Translations under genes and position numbers: made by a program | From: a bacterium | GTDB taxonomy: Bacteria > Patescibacteriota > Microgenomatia > UBA1406 > GWC2-37-13 | Direction of reading: 5' to 3' | DNA: 64,000 nt | NCBI GenBank assembly: GCA_021833625.1 | Contig: JAKBEU010000001.1 | Location: 310,001 to 374,000 of the forward strand | Shown here: piece by piece, positions 33,524-42,338 of the stretch | Numbering within the stretch: the first letter of the stretch is position 1 | Layout of the letters: every line of letters starts with the position of its first letter | The notes under the pieces: generated by a model | The model's input: only the letters and a program-made list of their open reading frames with translations | Told to the model about the DNA's origin: nothing | Database searches by the model: none

Positions 33524-34123
33524 TTATTGAATTTCAAGCACAAGGTCTTTGTAGTTGGGATATGTCGCCTGAGCCGTATCATCAACATATTTCGAACTTT
33601 CCTGGCCTAAAGGTTTAAGGGAGAAAGTAAACCTCCCCTTTTTCTTAGGAAGAAAAGTAAAGGAAAGGATGGGCGTTTCTTCAAACTGCGTTATTTGCGT
33701 GGATTGCAGCTGCTTTGTTGCGGAAATGGACACTCTGTTTTCCCTGTCGAACGTAAAAATGCGGAAAGTCGTGTCCCCGTTCTGTACCGCTTGCCTCTCA
33801 AAGGCGGTTTTGTCATAGGTCATAACAACATCATATCCTGCAATTTTACTGTTCCCCGATGTTGCAACGAGCTGAATGACAAAAGGCTTCCCGACGGGCA
33901 CTGAGGTTGCTTTTTTCTCTTCTTTCAACTCCATTATTCCATTTATCGGATGAGGCAAACGGGTCGGAATAACAGTCGGTTCCGCTTTACGTTGCGCCCT
34001 TGCGTTCTCAGTTCCTTCTCCTTTTTTTGAATTAATAACCAGGTATCCGACGATACTCCCTCCCAGTAGGAGAAGTGCAAGGACGATGAGCATTATTTTG
34101 GTGTATTTTGTGTGCGTTTCCAT
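33524..34123 (-). CDS. Membrane-anchored cohesin-like protein
   Basis: A 199-aa protein with one N-terminal TM (about 10-30), a Lys/Arg/Glu-rich linker and a beta-sandwich domain (about 75-199) that has the cohesin pattern: IAGYDVVMTYDKTAFER, then VSISATKQLQ and PILSFTFLPKKKGRFTFSL. Its ATG at 34123 comes 1 nt after the upstream stop (TAATATG), so translation is likely coupled. The domain is more divergent than in the 228- and 402-aa proteins. Confidence 0.78.
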   Translation of the reverse strand: METHTKYTKIMLIVLALLLLGGSIVGYLVINSKKGEGTENARAQRKAEPTVIPTRLPHPINGIMELKEEKKATSVPVGKPFVIQLVATSGNSKIAGYDVVMTYDKTAFERQAVQNGDTTFRIFTFDRENRVSISATKQLQSTQITQFEETPILSFTFLPKKKGRFTFSLKPLGQESSKYVDDTAQATYPNYKDLVLEIQ

Positions 34124-34124
34124 A

Positions 34125-35891
34125 TTATTCTTCATCATATTTTATTGATAACGCCTGTAGTACTATTGAATAGTCCTGAGTATCAATGATATTGTCAAGA
34201 TTAAGATCTCCTATTGCGAGTTTGCTTGCATCGGTTGAGCCTAGATTCTGGCGAATAAATGTCGTATCGTACGAATCGATTATCCCGTTTTGTTTCCCAT
34301 TTGTTTCCGGCAAGTCTCCGCTTAACATCACTATTCTCGAGAAGTCGAGCGTATTTGTTCCTGATTTTAATGTAATATTTCCGTCAGCACAATGATATGC
34401 TCCCGCTTTTGATTCGGTCGGTGCACTGTCACACACTTTCTTTTGCAGTTGTTTCGGACCTTTGACGTATACCCTATATCCGCCGCCGTTTGCGATATTG
34501 TTAAATGTTGCCTGGCCCGACCAGACGCCTGAGTCGTCAACCGTGAACGAAACTGTTTGATATGCGGTTGCAGACGTAAGACCTCCTCCGCCTAACTTCA
34601 CCTGTACTTTGAGCGGAGTGCTGTTTGCCGGTTTTTTTGTGATACCTTGTATCTTTATTTTTAAGGCAAGTGTTGCTGACCCTGAGCTGCCGGGAACTGA
34701 CGTTGGACCCACGACCGGATTAGTAACTCCAGGCACCGGTACATTGGGATTCGTGTTTCCCGAGGAGGTCATAAGTGATCCATAATAGTATCCAACTCTG
34801 TTGTCCCCTTCTCCCCACGCAACCGGCTGGGAGGTGTTTATTGAACCCTGGACTATACCGCTAAAGTCTCCATTTTGTACGAGTTCTTTTCCACTAGCAT
34901 TTTTCATCGACACATAATCAAAAAAGGCCTCAGACCCGCGGTCAACGCTTAAACGTAAAAGATAATGACGGTCATCTCCTGTCCCAGAAAGCGTAATGGG
35001 TTGATTTGTTTTTTCCACATAGTCTTTTGATTCGGGGAAAGCAAGACTATAGATAGTTGCATTTTGCTTTGTGCTGTTTGCACACGTGTCCGAATTACAC
35101 ACGAGTGTCACCCTCACTCCTTTTCCTTGAGATACTCCCGTAAGCACGCGAGCAGAGAGAGTATATTTGCCAAAAGGAAGGATTAATTCCTGGTCATAAT
35201 TCACGTCCGTTCCCAGAACCGTCATGTTTCCTGTTGCGTTTGAAGCTGCACAACAGTCATCAGACGTACCTGTCGACAGTTGGCATTTCGTATCATCATA
35301 ATAGCCCGCGTTTGGACTCGCAGAACAAACAAAAATGTTATCCGTCCCCTCATATCTACTGTATCGACATCCCGTCAAACCGGCACCAACTACTTTCAAA
35401 CAATCAAGACGTTTTCCGTAGTTACACTTCACTGTCACTTCGTCATATGGGCGGAGTGTCGAAGGAGCCACAGAAGCAGAGACAAATGTCTGTGCTTTAC
35501 ATTCATTATTGTTGTTATTGTTATTGTTGTTATTGTTATTGTTGTTATTGTTGTTATTGTTATTGTTATTATTGTTATTATCCCCACAAGTACAATCTTG
35601 CGTCTGAGCATCGCAAGTCTTCCCTGCCTGAGAACATGTACATGTACGAGTTTGCTGACATTTCGATCCGGTTGAGGCACACGCACTCCAAGCACCATAC
35701 GTTGGGGTACAGGTGCTACTATTTTGAACGCAACAATGAGCCTGACACGCCCAGCCAACTCCACCATTGCCACAATCGCTTGCTTGGCTACATTCATATA
35801 CTCCATTATCAATCATGCAAGCAGCACCTACGGTTCCCACAAAAAGGAGAATCGTATAAATCAAACTAAAATATATAAATAGTTTCTTCAT
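34125..35891 (-). CDS. Secreted modular protein with poly-Asn tract and C-terminal dockerin
   Basis: A 588-aa protein in the order: signal peptide (about 1-23), a Cys-rich region (about 24-103), 25 consecutive Asn (about 105-129), a galactose-binding-like beta domain with paired Cys (about 230-360) that is also present in the 402-aa protein, an Ig-like X-module (about 405-500) and a type-I dockerin. The dockerin has two calcium loops (NGKQNGIIDSYD and DLNLDNIIDTQD, about 527-576). This is a candidate ligand for the cohesins of the cluster. Its start overlaps the end of the upstream gene by 4 nt. Confidence 0.87.
   Translation of the reverse strand: MKKLFIYFSLIYTILLFVGTVGAACMIDNGVYECSQASDCGNGGVGWACQAHCCVQNSSTCTPTYGAWSACASTGSKCQQTRTCTCSQAGKTCDAQTQDCTCGDNNNNNNNNNNNNNNNNNNNNNNNNNECKAQTFVSASVAPSTLRPYDEVTVKCNYGKRLDCLKVVGAGLTGCRYSRYEGTDNIFVCSASPNAGYYDDTKCQLSTGTSDDCCAASNATGNMTVLGTDVNYDQELILPFGKYTLSARVLTGVSQGKGVRVTLVCNSDTCANSTKQNATIYSLAFPESKDYVEKTNQPITLSGTGDDRHYLLRLSVDRGSEAFFDYVSMKNASGKELVQNGDFSGIVQGSINTSQPVAWGEGDNRVGYYYGSLMTSSGNTNPNVPVPGVTNPVVGPTSVPGSSGSATLALKIKIQGITKKPANSTPLKVQVKLGGGGLTSATAYQTVSFTVDDSGVWSGQATFNNIANGGGYRVYVKGPKQLQKKVCDSAPTESKAGAYHCADGNITLKSGTNTLDFSRIVMLSGDLPETNGKQNGIIDSYDTTFIRQNLGSTDASKLAIGDLNLDNIIDTQDYSIVLQALSIKYDEE
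35505..35579 (-). repeat. Trinucleotide repeat coding for 25 Asn
   Basis: Twenty-five consecutive AAC/AAT codons (GTT/ATT on the plus strand) in irregular order. The mixed codons make it a partly degenerate microsatellite. A change in repeat number would alter the linker length without breaking the frame. Confidence 0.95.
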
Positions 35892-37096
35892 TTCGTTGGA
35901 TTGTTGATTATTAACGCCCCATGTACCCCTGCCGCCGGATCAACTGTCCCAAATAAATTTGCAGTTCCATCTACAATCCAAGATGTCGGTTGTTTTCGCG
36001 GATCAGTATAAGACTGTGAATCCGCAAATTGAGAATTCACTATTCTGTCGCTTCCCCATGCATCTTCAAGTGTTATATAGTCAATCTCACATTCCGTCCC
36101 GTCTTCGCAATAAATACGCACCGTGTATTTTTTTCTATCACCTTCCTGTGGAATGACAACGTTTGTCTGCATTTCGCTGAAATCTGCCTTTACGGGAAAG
36201 ACGGGTGTTCGTGCGATGATGTCGTTGCGTTTTTTTCCTCCTCCGCAATCACTTTCATTGCAATGTATCGCAATAACCATTCCTCTTCCTTTGTTGTAAT
36301 ACACTTTTGCACCGACAATAAGATTGTAAGTTCCCTTGTCAAGAACGACATTTTGTTCGTAGCGGAACGGTGCGGGATTTGCAATAATCGAATTGATATA
36401 CAGTCTGTCTCCCCGGGGTAATATTTCTGTCGTCGTACCGATTTGGTCCTGATTTCCCGTAATTTGAGGAGCAGGACTTGCGCCGACGGTGGGAACAGGT
36501 GTTCCGTTCCCTCCTGCGCCCGTCGGGACCGTCACGGGAGTTGCGCCTGACGGAACGGGAACTGTCGGGGTAATGCCGGTATAGGCAAGATCTTCCTTAC
36601 TTATTGCACTCTGCCCTGCGATATTTGTTGTTGAGTCCCAATTAAACTGCAACGGAAGCGCCGTTTCCGGTTTCATGACAAATGCGATTTTCGCAAGCTG
36701 AACCGGCTCTCCCCCTGCAAATGGAGTTACAGTACGCGTTCCCTTTATCGTAACGACATGGGTCAGAATATCAACTGCGGGCTCACTGATGACCGCACTG
36801 TCCAACATCGTCACATTTGAGATGGGGTTTGCCTCATCAACAAAATTCACTTTTGTCGGATCATAGGTAAACTTCAAATCAAAGGAGTAAAAAGGAGAGC
36901 TGTTAGGATTGATATTCACATAAAGGTCAAAATTACTACCCGCTTCAACTTTTGCGCCGGGAACCGTAAAAAAAAGACGCGGAGGCGCAGCAGTTGCCTT
37001 TGATTTTTGCTTATATTGTTGGAACCACCACACACCAAACCCGACAGAAAGAAAAAACACCACCAATACCGCCAGTATTCGTATTTGAAATTTCAT
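35888..37096 (-). CDS. Membrane-anchored cohesin protein with galactose-binding-like C-terminus
   Basis: A 402-aa protein: N-terminal TM anchor (about 8-26), cohesin domain (about 38-160; FDLKFTYDPTKVNFVD, then TIKGTRTVTPF and KIAFVMK), Pro/Thr/Val linker (about 175-215), and a domain (about 228-345) with YINSIIANP, CNESDC and a late DYITLEDAW, homologous to that of the 588-aa protein. It overlaps the downstream gene by 4 nt and follows the upstream gene by 2 nt. Confidence 0.85.
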   Translation of the reverse strand: MKFQIRILAVLVVFFLSVGFGVWWFQQYKQKSKATAAPPRLFFTVPGAKVEAGSNFDLYVNINPNSSPFYSFDLKFTYDPTKVNFVDEANPISNVTMLDSAVISEPAVDILTHVVTIKGTRTVTPFAGGEPVQLAKIAFVMKPETALPLQFNWDSTTNIAGQSAISKEDLAYTGITPTVPVPSGATPVTVPTGAGGNGTPVPTVGASPAPQITGNQDQIGTTTEILPRGDRLYINSIIANPAPFRYEQNVVLDKGTYNLIVGAKVYYNKGRGMVIAIHCNESDCGGGKKRNDIIARTPVFPVKADFSEMQTNVVIPQEGDRKKYTVRIYCEDGTECEIDYITLEDAWGSDRIVNSQFADSQSYTDPRKQPTSWIVDGTANLFGTVDPAAGVHGALIINNPTK

Positions 37097-37098
37097 AA

Positions 37099-38544
37099 CT
37101 AATCCCCTTTTTGTCCAAAATTTTTTCCGACAATCCCTATATCAACTGTATCACTTATTCCGTCAAAGTTCATGTCTCCCTGATCGGTTTTTTGGCTTAC
37201 TGCAATACTTACTGCACTCAAGTCTTTTTTATCAATAATATTGTATCCCTCGCTTTGCGTATCAAACCCATTCGTATCACCTGAATACATCGGTCTTCTG
37301 TCAATTTCTGACAACAGCTGTCCGCAGGCAGAGTCAAACCCTATAGAACAGTTGAGCAACTTATTTTTTTGCATATAAACGAATTTATAGGAACGACTTA
37401 CGGTGATTGCTTGTTTTACAACCACTGTGTAAGGAAGGGTCTGTTCGAGTCTGAAACTCAGCTGTGGAGAGACAAAGTAGTTTCCGACTCGCGTAAAGCT
37501 CACCATCTGGGAACATCCGGGACACGCGAGTGCGCTGCCATTCATTATATCCACCTTTACGTTTCTGATAGCCTGTACACTGCTTGCCGCATCCGGGAAG
37601 TTGAGTTTCAAAATGATATCCGCGGTGTTGACGGGTTGAATTGTTCCTTGAGTCGGGGAAGGAATTGTGTTGTCGCACTTACTGCACGCACAGTCCATCG
37701 TGGGAAGCGTTGTTGATTGTGAGCCACAGGCCGCGTTATATGCAATAACCTTGTAAGCATGTTTATCCAGATCTCCGCACCAGGCATACGTATATGCGGT
37801 CTGATTTTTCCCCAATATCGCAATCGGAATTGTCTGGGTGTCCTTATAAATTCTATATCCGTCTTCATTTGTTACATCCTTCCACTTGAGAATAACGTTT
37901 GTACCGCATTGTGAATCGCACGTTAGACCCTGAGGAATCTCCGCGCGACAATCAGGAGTCGGGGTTGGAGTAAGAGGGTTGGAATCAACGACAAAATCAA
38001 GAGGGTTCGTAGCTCCTGCAAGAGTAAACACGTTCTCCGGAATGTTTGGGCCTGAAACTTGGGACGATGTGAGGTTGATCCGCAATGTCGAAAGATACGA
38101 TGTCCCCCTATTTGTCACCTTAAAAGTAAGAGGAATAATGACTGACGATGTGGGGAGTTGAGCCTCAGTTTTTTTGGATACGAATATGAGTCTCTTTAAT
38201 CTTTTTGTCTGGTCCACTCTGGTTGTTGTGACATCGCTGTCTGCCAATACTTGCTCATCAAACCCGGTAGGGAGTGTTGCGCTTACAAAATCAAGATTAT
38301 CATCCCCTATATTTTCAAATGAGAGATCAATCCCTGACATATGCAGTGTTCCTGTCGAAACAGTAACACCCACATTCACCGTTCCGCCAGGTTGCACGGA
38401 AGCTCTTGTGACGGTATACGATATATTAGCAATGGCCTCTGACGCTTTTGAACTTGCCTTGTAGTTGTTTAAGTAATACCAAGCCCCTATAACTGAAGCG
38501 ATTGCTATCGCTCCAAAAAAGGCCACCCGTAAAATCGTTTTCAT
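37099..38544 (-). CDS. Membrane-anchored cohesin-FN3-X-module-dockerin protein
   Basis: A 481-aa protein: TM anchor (about 4-22), cohesin-like domain (about 35-180; GTVNVGVTVSTGTLHMSGIDLSF is the opening strand pair, shown in part), a fibronectin-III-like domain (about 200-285) with several Cys, an X-module-like domain (about 310-420), then a dockerin (about 425-481) whose second loop DMNFDGISDTVD is canonical. It has both a cohesin and a dockerin, so it could act as a scaffold. The start at 38544 comes 1 nt after the upstream stop (TAATATG). Confidence 0.84.
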   Translation of the reverse strand: MKTILRVAFFGAIAIASVIGAWYYLNNYKASSKASEAIANISYTVTRASVQPGGTVNVGVTVSTGTLHMSGIDLSFENIGDDNLDFVSATLPTGFDEQVLADSDVTTTRVDQTKRLKRLIFVSKKTEAQLPTSSVIIPLTFKVTNRGTSYLSTLRINLTSSQVSGPNIPENVFTLAGATNPLDFVVDSNPLTPTPTPDCRAEIPQGLTCDSQCGTNVILKWKDVTNEDGYRIYKDTQTIPIAILGKNQTAYTYAWCGDLDKHAYKVIAYNAACGSQSTTLPTMDCACSKCDNTIPSPTQGTIQPVNTADIILKLNFPDAASSVQAIRNVKVDIMNGSALACPGCSQMVSFTRVGNYFVSPQLSFRLEQTLPYTVVVKQAITVSRSYKFVYMQKNKLLNCSIGFDSACGQLLSEIDRRPMYSGDTNGFDTQSEGYNIIDKKDLSAVSIAVSQKTDQGDMNFDGISDTVDIGIVGKNFGQKGD

Positions 38545-38545
38545 A

Positions 38546-38893
38546 TTAGTTAAAACGCGTAAGACGCCATATTTCAAAATCTTTAAGATTCACGAGCGTG
38601 TCATTGTTGAAATCGGCAGAACAGTATGTACAGGTACTTGTTGCACCTCTTATCTTTGACAGCCAAAAATTGTAGTCAAGGTCATTTATCACGCCATTAC
38701 AATCCGCATCCCCATCCGGACGACGAGAACAGTTTGGGGTCGGGGTCGGGGTTATGGTGGGAATAGGAGTGCTTGAAGGACAGATATTGTATTCTCCACA
38801 GATTGCATGTACTGGAAATTTTTGAGAAACAGGTAGTAGGAAATAAACAACTATAGCTAACAATAAAAAATGCCAAAAAGATAATCTTTTCAT
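38546..38893 (-). CDS. Small secreted dockerin protein
   Basis: A 115-aa protein: signal peptide (about 1-20), a Thr/Pro linker (about 32-50), and a dockerin (about 54-112) with two canonical loops, DADCNGVINDLD and DFNNDTLVNLKD. Apart from the linker it is nearly only a dockerin, so it may be a cap or adaptor. The start at 38893 is preferred over 38950 because the latter would overlap the upstream gene and break the signal peptide. A TAGTAT-like box lies just upstream. Confidence 0.85.
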   Translation of the reverse strand: MKRLSFWHFLLLAIVVYFLLPVSQKFPVHAICGEYNICPSSTPIPTITPTPTPNCSRRPDGDADCNGVINDLDYNFWLSKIRGATSTCTYCSADFNNDTLVNLKDFEIWRLTRFN

Positions 38894-38946
38894 GGATACT
38901 AATACTATAGATAAACGTAGGCCTGTTTGCAAGCAGAAAACGACAC

Positions 38947-39243
38947 TCAAATCACCTTCAAAAGACGGAAGAGCGCGAACGAAATAAAATAGAACAAAAT
39001 GAGTTGAAAAAGAGGAAGATAGAGAGACAAGAAAATCGTTACCAACGCAAGGATAAAGAAAGATTCGTTGTGAATTGCAGGAAGTAGACCTTTTGTAATA
39101 AGCATGAGAATAACAAGAAGAAGTAACACGCGTGGATTAAACCAGTAGAGTGGCCAACTGAAATATGATGCAAGCCCAATTAAAATAGCGGCCAGAATGA
39201 GAAAAATCTCCTTTGTGTCAAAATAAAATGGACCGAGGTACAT
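38947..39243 (-). CDS. Small polytopic membrane protein
   Basis: A 98-aa protein with about four TM segments and very few charged residues. No family was recognised. It lies within the surface-protein cluster, 53 nt after the 143-aa gene. Confidence 0.7.
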   Translation of the reverse strand: MYLGPFYFDTKEIFLILAAILIGLASYFSWPLYWFNPRVLLLLVILMLITKGLLPAIHNESFFILALVTIFLSLYLPLFQLILFYFISFALFRLLKVI

Positions 39244-39295
39244 AGATTTATACTACTGAAACAAAAAATAAAATACAAGACCCTATTTTACCTAT

Positions 39296-39727
39296 TTACA
39301 ACACCCCATCCGGAGGCGGCTTTTGCCCCTCAGGAATCTTAATGACAACCACACTTCCGTCAAGTCTTGTGTATGTGTGGTTTATCCATTTAATATTATT
39401 TACATCGTACACCGTTTCAGCTACCCCATCTTTTTCATGTGCCGCAACTCCCGAGGCAATTTGCGAAAAGGGAACGTTCTTTAGAGCATCATATCTTTCT
39501 GCGACAGTCTGCTTGTCCACATTACTTGACGTTTTTCCCTGCAGTTTTGCAATTAACTCAGCTACCGGAGTAACAACGGAACGTACTCTCATTGCCAAAT
39601 AAAGATCAAGATGCGGACGGACGACGTACGTACTCTCAATAAAAATCTCTTTCGACAAAAAGCGACTTATGCCAAGAGAAAATGACATTAATAAGGCAAT
39701 GATTAAATATCTTTTGAGTTTTTCCAT
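39296..39727 (-). CDS. Membrane-anchored small protein of unknown function
   Basis: A 143-aa protein with an N-terminal TM (about 6-22), then a soluble helical region (about 45-100) and a beta-like end (NHTYTRLDGSVVVIKIPEG). No family recognised. It follows the Cys-rich gene by 7 nt and is probably co-transcribed. Confidence 0.72.
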   Translation of the reverse strand: MEKLKRYLIIALLMSFSLGISRFLSKEIFIESTYVVRPHLDLYLAMRVRSVVTPVAELIAKLQGKTSSNVDKQTVAERYDALKNVPFSQIASGVAAHEKDGVAETVYDVNNIKWINHTYTRLDGSVVVIKIPEGQKPPPDGVL

Positions 39728-39734
39728 ATGATTG

Positions 39735-41981
39735 TTAATTCCTTGGATTTATTCCATCAACTGTTAATCCATACCCGCCTTGTTTTGGGAGATTGTCCGC
39801 ATTAATGTTAATTGTGATATCAGACTGATATAGATGGTTAGAAATGTCGAAAACGTATCCCACAGCCCACTGATAGCTGTCCTTCGGCGTAAATTTAAAA
39901 GTTTTCACATAGACACCTTGAGAATTGAGTTCATCCTTCGAAATTTGCTGACAAACATCATTTTTTGGATTATTGGTAAGACAGATTGCGCCATTACTGA
40001 GAAAATTTTTAACCGATTCATAGTTCTTTATTGTTAAAGATACACTAAACGATACGGATGCATCGGCATTTGGTTCACAATATGCATCTTGCCTCGCTGA
40101 ATTAACAGAAGTTACATCTCCAACAGTTCCATCAAATGAACCACCGCTACCGTCCATTTTACGCATCCAAGGAGCATACCCACACATCCAGGGAGAAAAC
40201 GGTTGACAATATGTGGTGTATTTCCCCTTCCCTGCCCAGCCGGACAGGTTGGTACAATCAAATGTCGTCACCACAGCGCCTTGTGTTGGATTACAGTTGA
40301 CAATTTTTTGTGTGTAGTTATCCACGCACGCTGTTTTTCCAAGATTGCGATCATAACATGTAGGAGTACTACTATCAGAATCACACAATTGCTGTTTATC
40401 TGTGCACGATATCGATGTTCCTGTTCCCCCTGCCGCCGGACAACTGTAAACGATATTGTTTTTGCATATTGCTTTTCCCGTGCTAACAACTGTCCCTCCG
40501 CCAAAATCACATTGAGTCGCTTCTCCCGTTCCGGCTTTACATCCACAATCCGTTTTTAATTCATCAAGAGTTTTATTATTACAATTATTTCCGTTTTTCA
40601 CCCAATATTTGAGGTTTCCGTCCGTAGTATTTCCTGAAATATAGTATCCATTTGAATTCCCGCCTATACACCCTTCCAATCCTGTACACGACTTGGAGTC
40701 TGTAGTACATGCAGACGTTGCGGGAGCCTCTCCTAAGCAATAATTATTTGCCACTTCTGTCCATGTCGATTGTTTACAGTTTGAGGAATCTGAAATACTA
40801 TAGCATTTATCTCCCGTGCAGTTTTTTGATTTGTAGTAAGAAAATTTATTATCTCCTTGGTAATGTGAATTGCCAGCTCCACAATTGGCATCATTTTTTT
40901 CACAGTCCGAAGCCGCAGGGGTGCTGCCATAACAGCATATTTTTGAAGAATCTCCACAGGAAAGAACGCTGCTATAAGTATAGTTATTGTTCTTACATTT
41001 ATCCAAATTTGTATTTCCCGTTGATGAAGAAGGAATACACCCGTAGGTTGTTCCTGTACAATAATTTGTTGTATCAACTTTTTTGAGACAACACCTTTTG
41101 TTTGCGGCCGAATCGCAGATTTTTGACGGACTTACAAGGGAATCTCCGGTATTACAACTCCCTCCTGCTCCTCCGCAATACTCGGTTGGCGAATCGCAGA
41201 CGGCATCCGCCCCCGTTCCCAAACACACCGATATGTTTTCCGTACCGTTTGCCGGTTTATTTCCGCTTTTTATGCACAGGCCTTTGCTTGCATCACAACA
41301 CTTATGTGCTCCGTTTGCACAGGTTTTTACGCTCCACGGTTGATCGCAATACACGACATCTCCCGTGCAACTGCTGTCATTCTCAAAACAATTGTAGCTG
41401 AGCCACTGCCCTCCGTGCTGACATTGAACACACCTCTTCCCTTGATAACAAGAACCAAACTGATAGTTGTCTCCTCCGGACCCGCATCCTCCCCCTTTAT
41501 CCACTCCCCAATTTAAGGGGTTACTCAATGGAACCGGTGTTACATTTGCTCCGCCTGTTTCCTTACAATAATCCGTAAGAGTCTTTGTGATGACTGTGCT
41601 ACATCCTGCATCAGAATAATTGGTAGATGAACTTGTTGTCTTTTGATAATATTTTTTTGTAGTATTTCCGCTGCATGATAATTGTTTGCAACCGGGATCA
41701 TTAAGACATCCAACGCTGACCGGGCTGTTTGACGCCCATGTCCACTCGGGATGCGCCGGATTTTTCCCCTTATCGCAACACTTATATCCATAATATACCG
41801 TTCCTACGGGAACACATAAGGTCCCTCCTCCACTACACTCATTCGCAGCACACCCCGACGCCCTTGAACTGGTTGTTTGTTTTTTATTGAGATTGAGCGA
41901 AGAAACAAGAGCAGTAACACCGAACATCACTAGCGCCGCAACTGTAAGAATGGTGGCGATTTCACCTCGTCTGCTTTTCAT
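39735..41981 (-). CDS. Membrane-anchored Cys-rich surface protein
   Basis: A 748-aa protein with an N-terminal TM anchor (about 9-30) and about 60 Cys (8%). The Cys are arranged in repeated modules that contain CC pairs (YKCCD, HKCCDA, KRCCLK, KICCYG) about 50-120 residues apart. These should form disulfide knots outside the membrane. The last about 100 residues have few Cys and a beta-rich pattern. Ser/Thr/Gly-rich, no catalytic motif seen. The first gene of the cluster; a TATATT box lies 10 nt upstream of its ATG. Confidence 0.83.
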   Translation of the reverse strand: MKSRRGEIATILTVAALVMFGVTALVSSLNLNKKQTTSSRASGCAANECSGGGTLCVPVGTVYYGYKCCDKGKNPAHPEWTWASNSPVSVGCLNDPGCKQLSCSGNTTKKYYQKTTSSSTNYSDAGCSTVITKTLTDYCKETGGANVTPVPLSNPLNWGVDKGGGCGSGGDNYQFGSCYQGKRCVQCQHGGQWLSYNCFENDSSCTGDVVYCDQPWSVKTCANGAHKCCDASKGLCIKSGNKPANGTENISVCLGTGADAVCDSPTEYCGGAGGSCNTGDSLVSPSKICDSAANKRCCLKKVDTTNYCTGTTYGCIPSSSTGNTNLDKCKNNNYTYSSVLSCGDSSKICCYGSTPAASDCEKNDANCGAGNSHYQGDNKFSYYKSKNCTGDKCYSISDSSNCKQSTWTEVANNYCLGEAPATSACTTDSKSCTGLEGCIGGNSNGYYISGNTTDGNLKYWVKNGNNCNNKTLDELKTDCGCKAGTGEATQCDFGGGTVVSTGKAICKNNIVYSCPAAGGTGTSISCTDKQQLCDSDSSTPTCYDRNLGKTACVDNYTQKIVNCNPTQGAVVTTFDCTNLSGWAGKGKYTTYCQPFSPWMCGYAPWMRKMDGSGGSFDGTVGDVTSVNSARQDAYCEPNADASVSFSVSLTIKNYESVKNFLSNGAICLTNNPKNDVCQQISKDELNSQGVYVKTFKFTPKDSYQWAVGYVFDISNHLYQSDITININADNLPKQGGYGLTVDGINPRN

Positions 41982-42065
41982 GTTTACTTAAAATATAACA
42001 TATTTAGAAATAAAGGTATAAGTTTTCATATATCTGTTTGGATTGTCATTCATTTCTTTCTCTCC

Positions 42066-42094
42066 TTGACAACCTCAAAGTAGGTCTATATAAT
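42066..42094 (+). promoter_or_regulatory. Perfect consensus promoter (TTGACA-17-TATAAT)
   Basis: TTGACA at 42066-42071, a spacer of 17 nt and TATAAT at 42089-42094, ending 7 nt before the ATG of the HTH gene. It would drive a leaderless transcript. Confidence 0.9.
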
Positions 42095-42101
42095 TCGTTC
42101 C

Positions 42102-42323
42102 ATGTCATACAAAACCAAAACACTTCCAAAGGTATCACTTGCAGATCTTCCTGACCTAATCACCATCCGAGAAGTTGCATCCCTTCTTCGCGTTTCATCT
42201 CTTACCATAAAACGATGGGGAAAAAAAGGAAAGCTTCCCGCAATCCGCATCAACTCCCGTGGAGACAGACGCTACAAAAAATCAGTCGTCCTCAAACTTC
42301 TTGGCGAGGTTACGGAAGAGTAA
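42102..42323 (+). CDS. MerR/excisionase-type helix-turn-helix DNA-binding protein
   Basis: A 73-aa protein with a MerR-like winged HTH at about residues 20-65: LITIREVASLLRVSSLTIKR, then GKLPAIRINSRGDRRYKKS. Proteins of this size act as excisionases or local regulators. It has the strongest promoter in the window and sits 15 nt before the 832-aa gene, so it may control the large-protein locus or the divergent surface cluster (inference). Confidence 0.88.
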   Translation: MSYKTKTLPKVSLADLPDLITIREVASLLRVSSLTIKRWGKKGKLPAIRINSRGDRRYKKSVVLKLLGEVTEE

Positions 42324-42338
42324 TGTATACTATAATGC

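Noticed and set aside
35505-35579. CRISPR-like array
   Set aside because: The repeats are a simple trinucleotide tract in a coding frame; there are no spacers and no cas genes.
35234-35869. Long plus-strand ORF rich in Cys/Tyr opposite the poly-Asn gene
   Set aside because: It is the mirror of the 588-aa dockerin gene; the repeat CYCCYCYCC is the antisense of the Asn codons, and there is no promoter or start signal.
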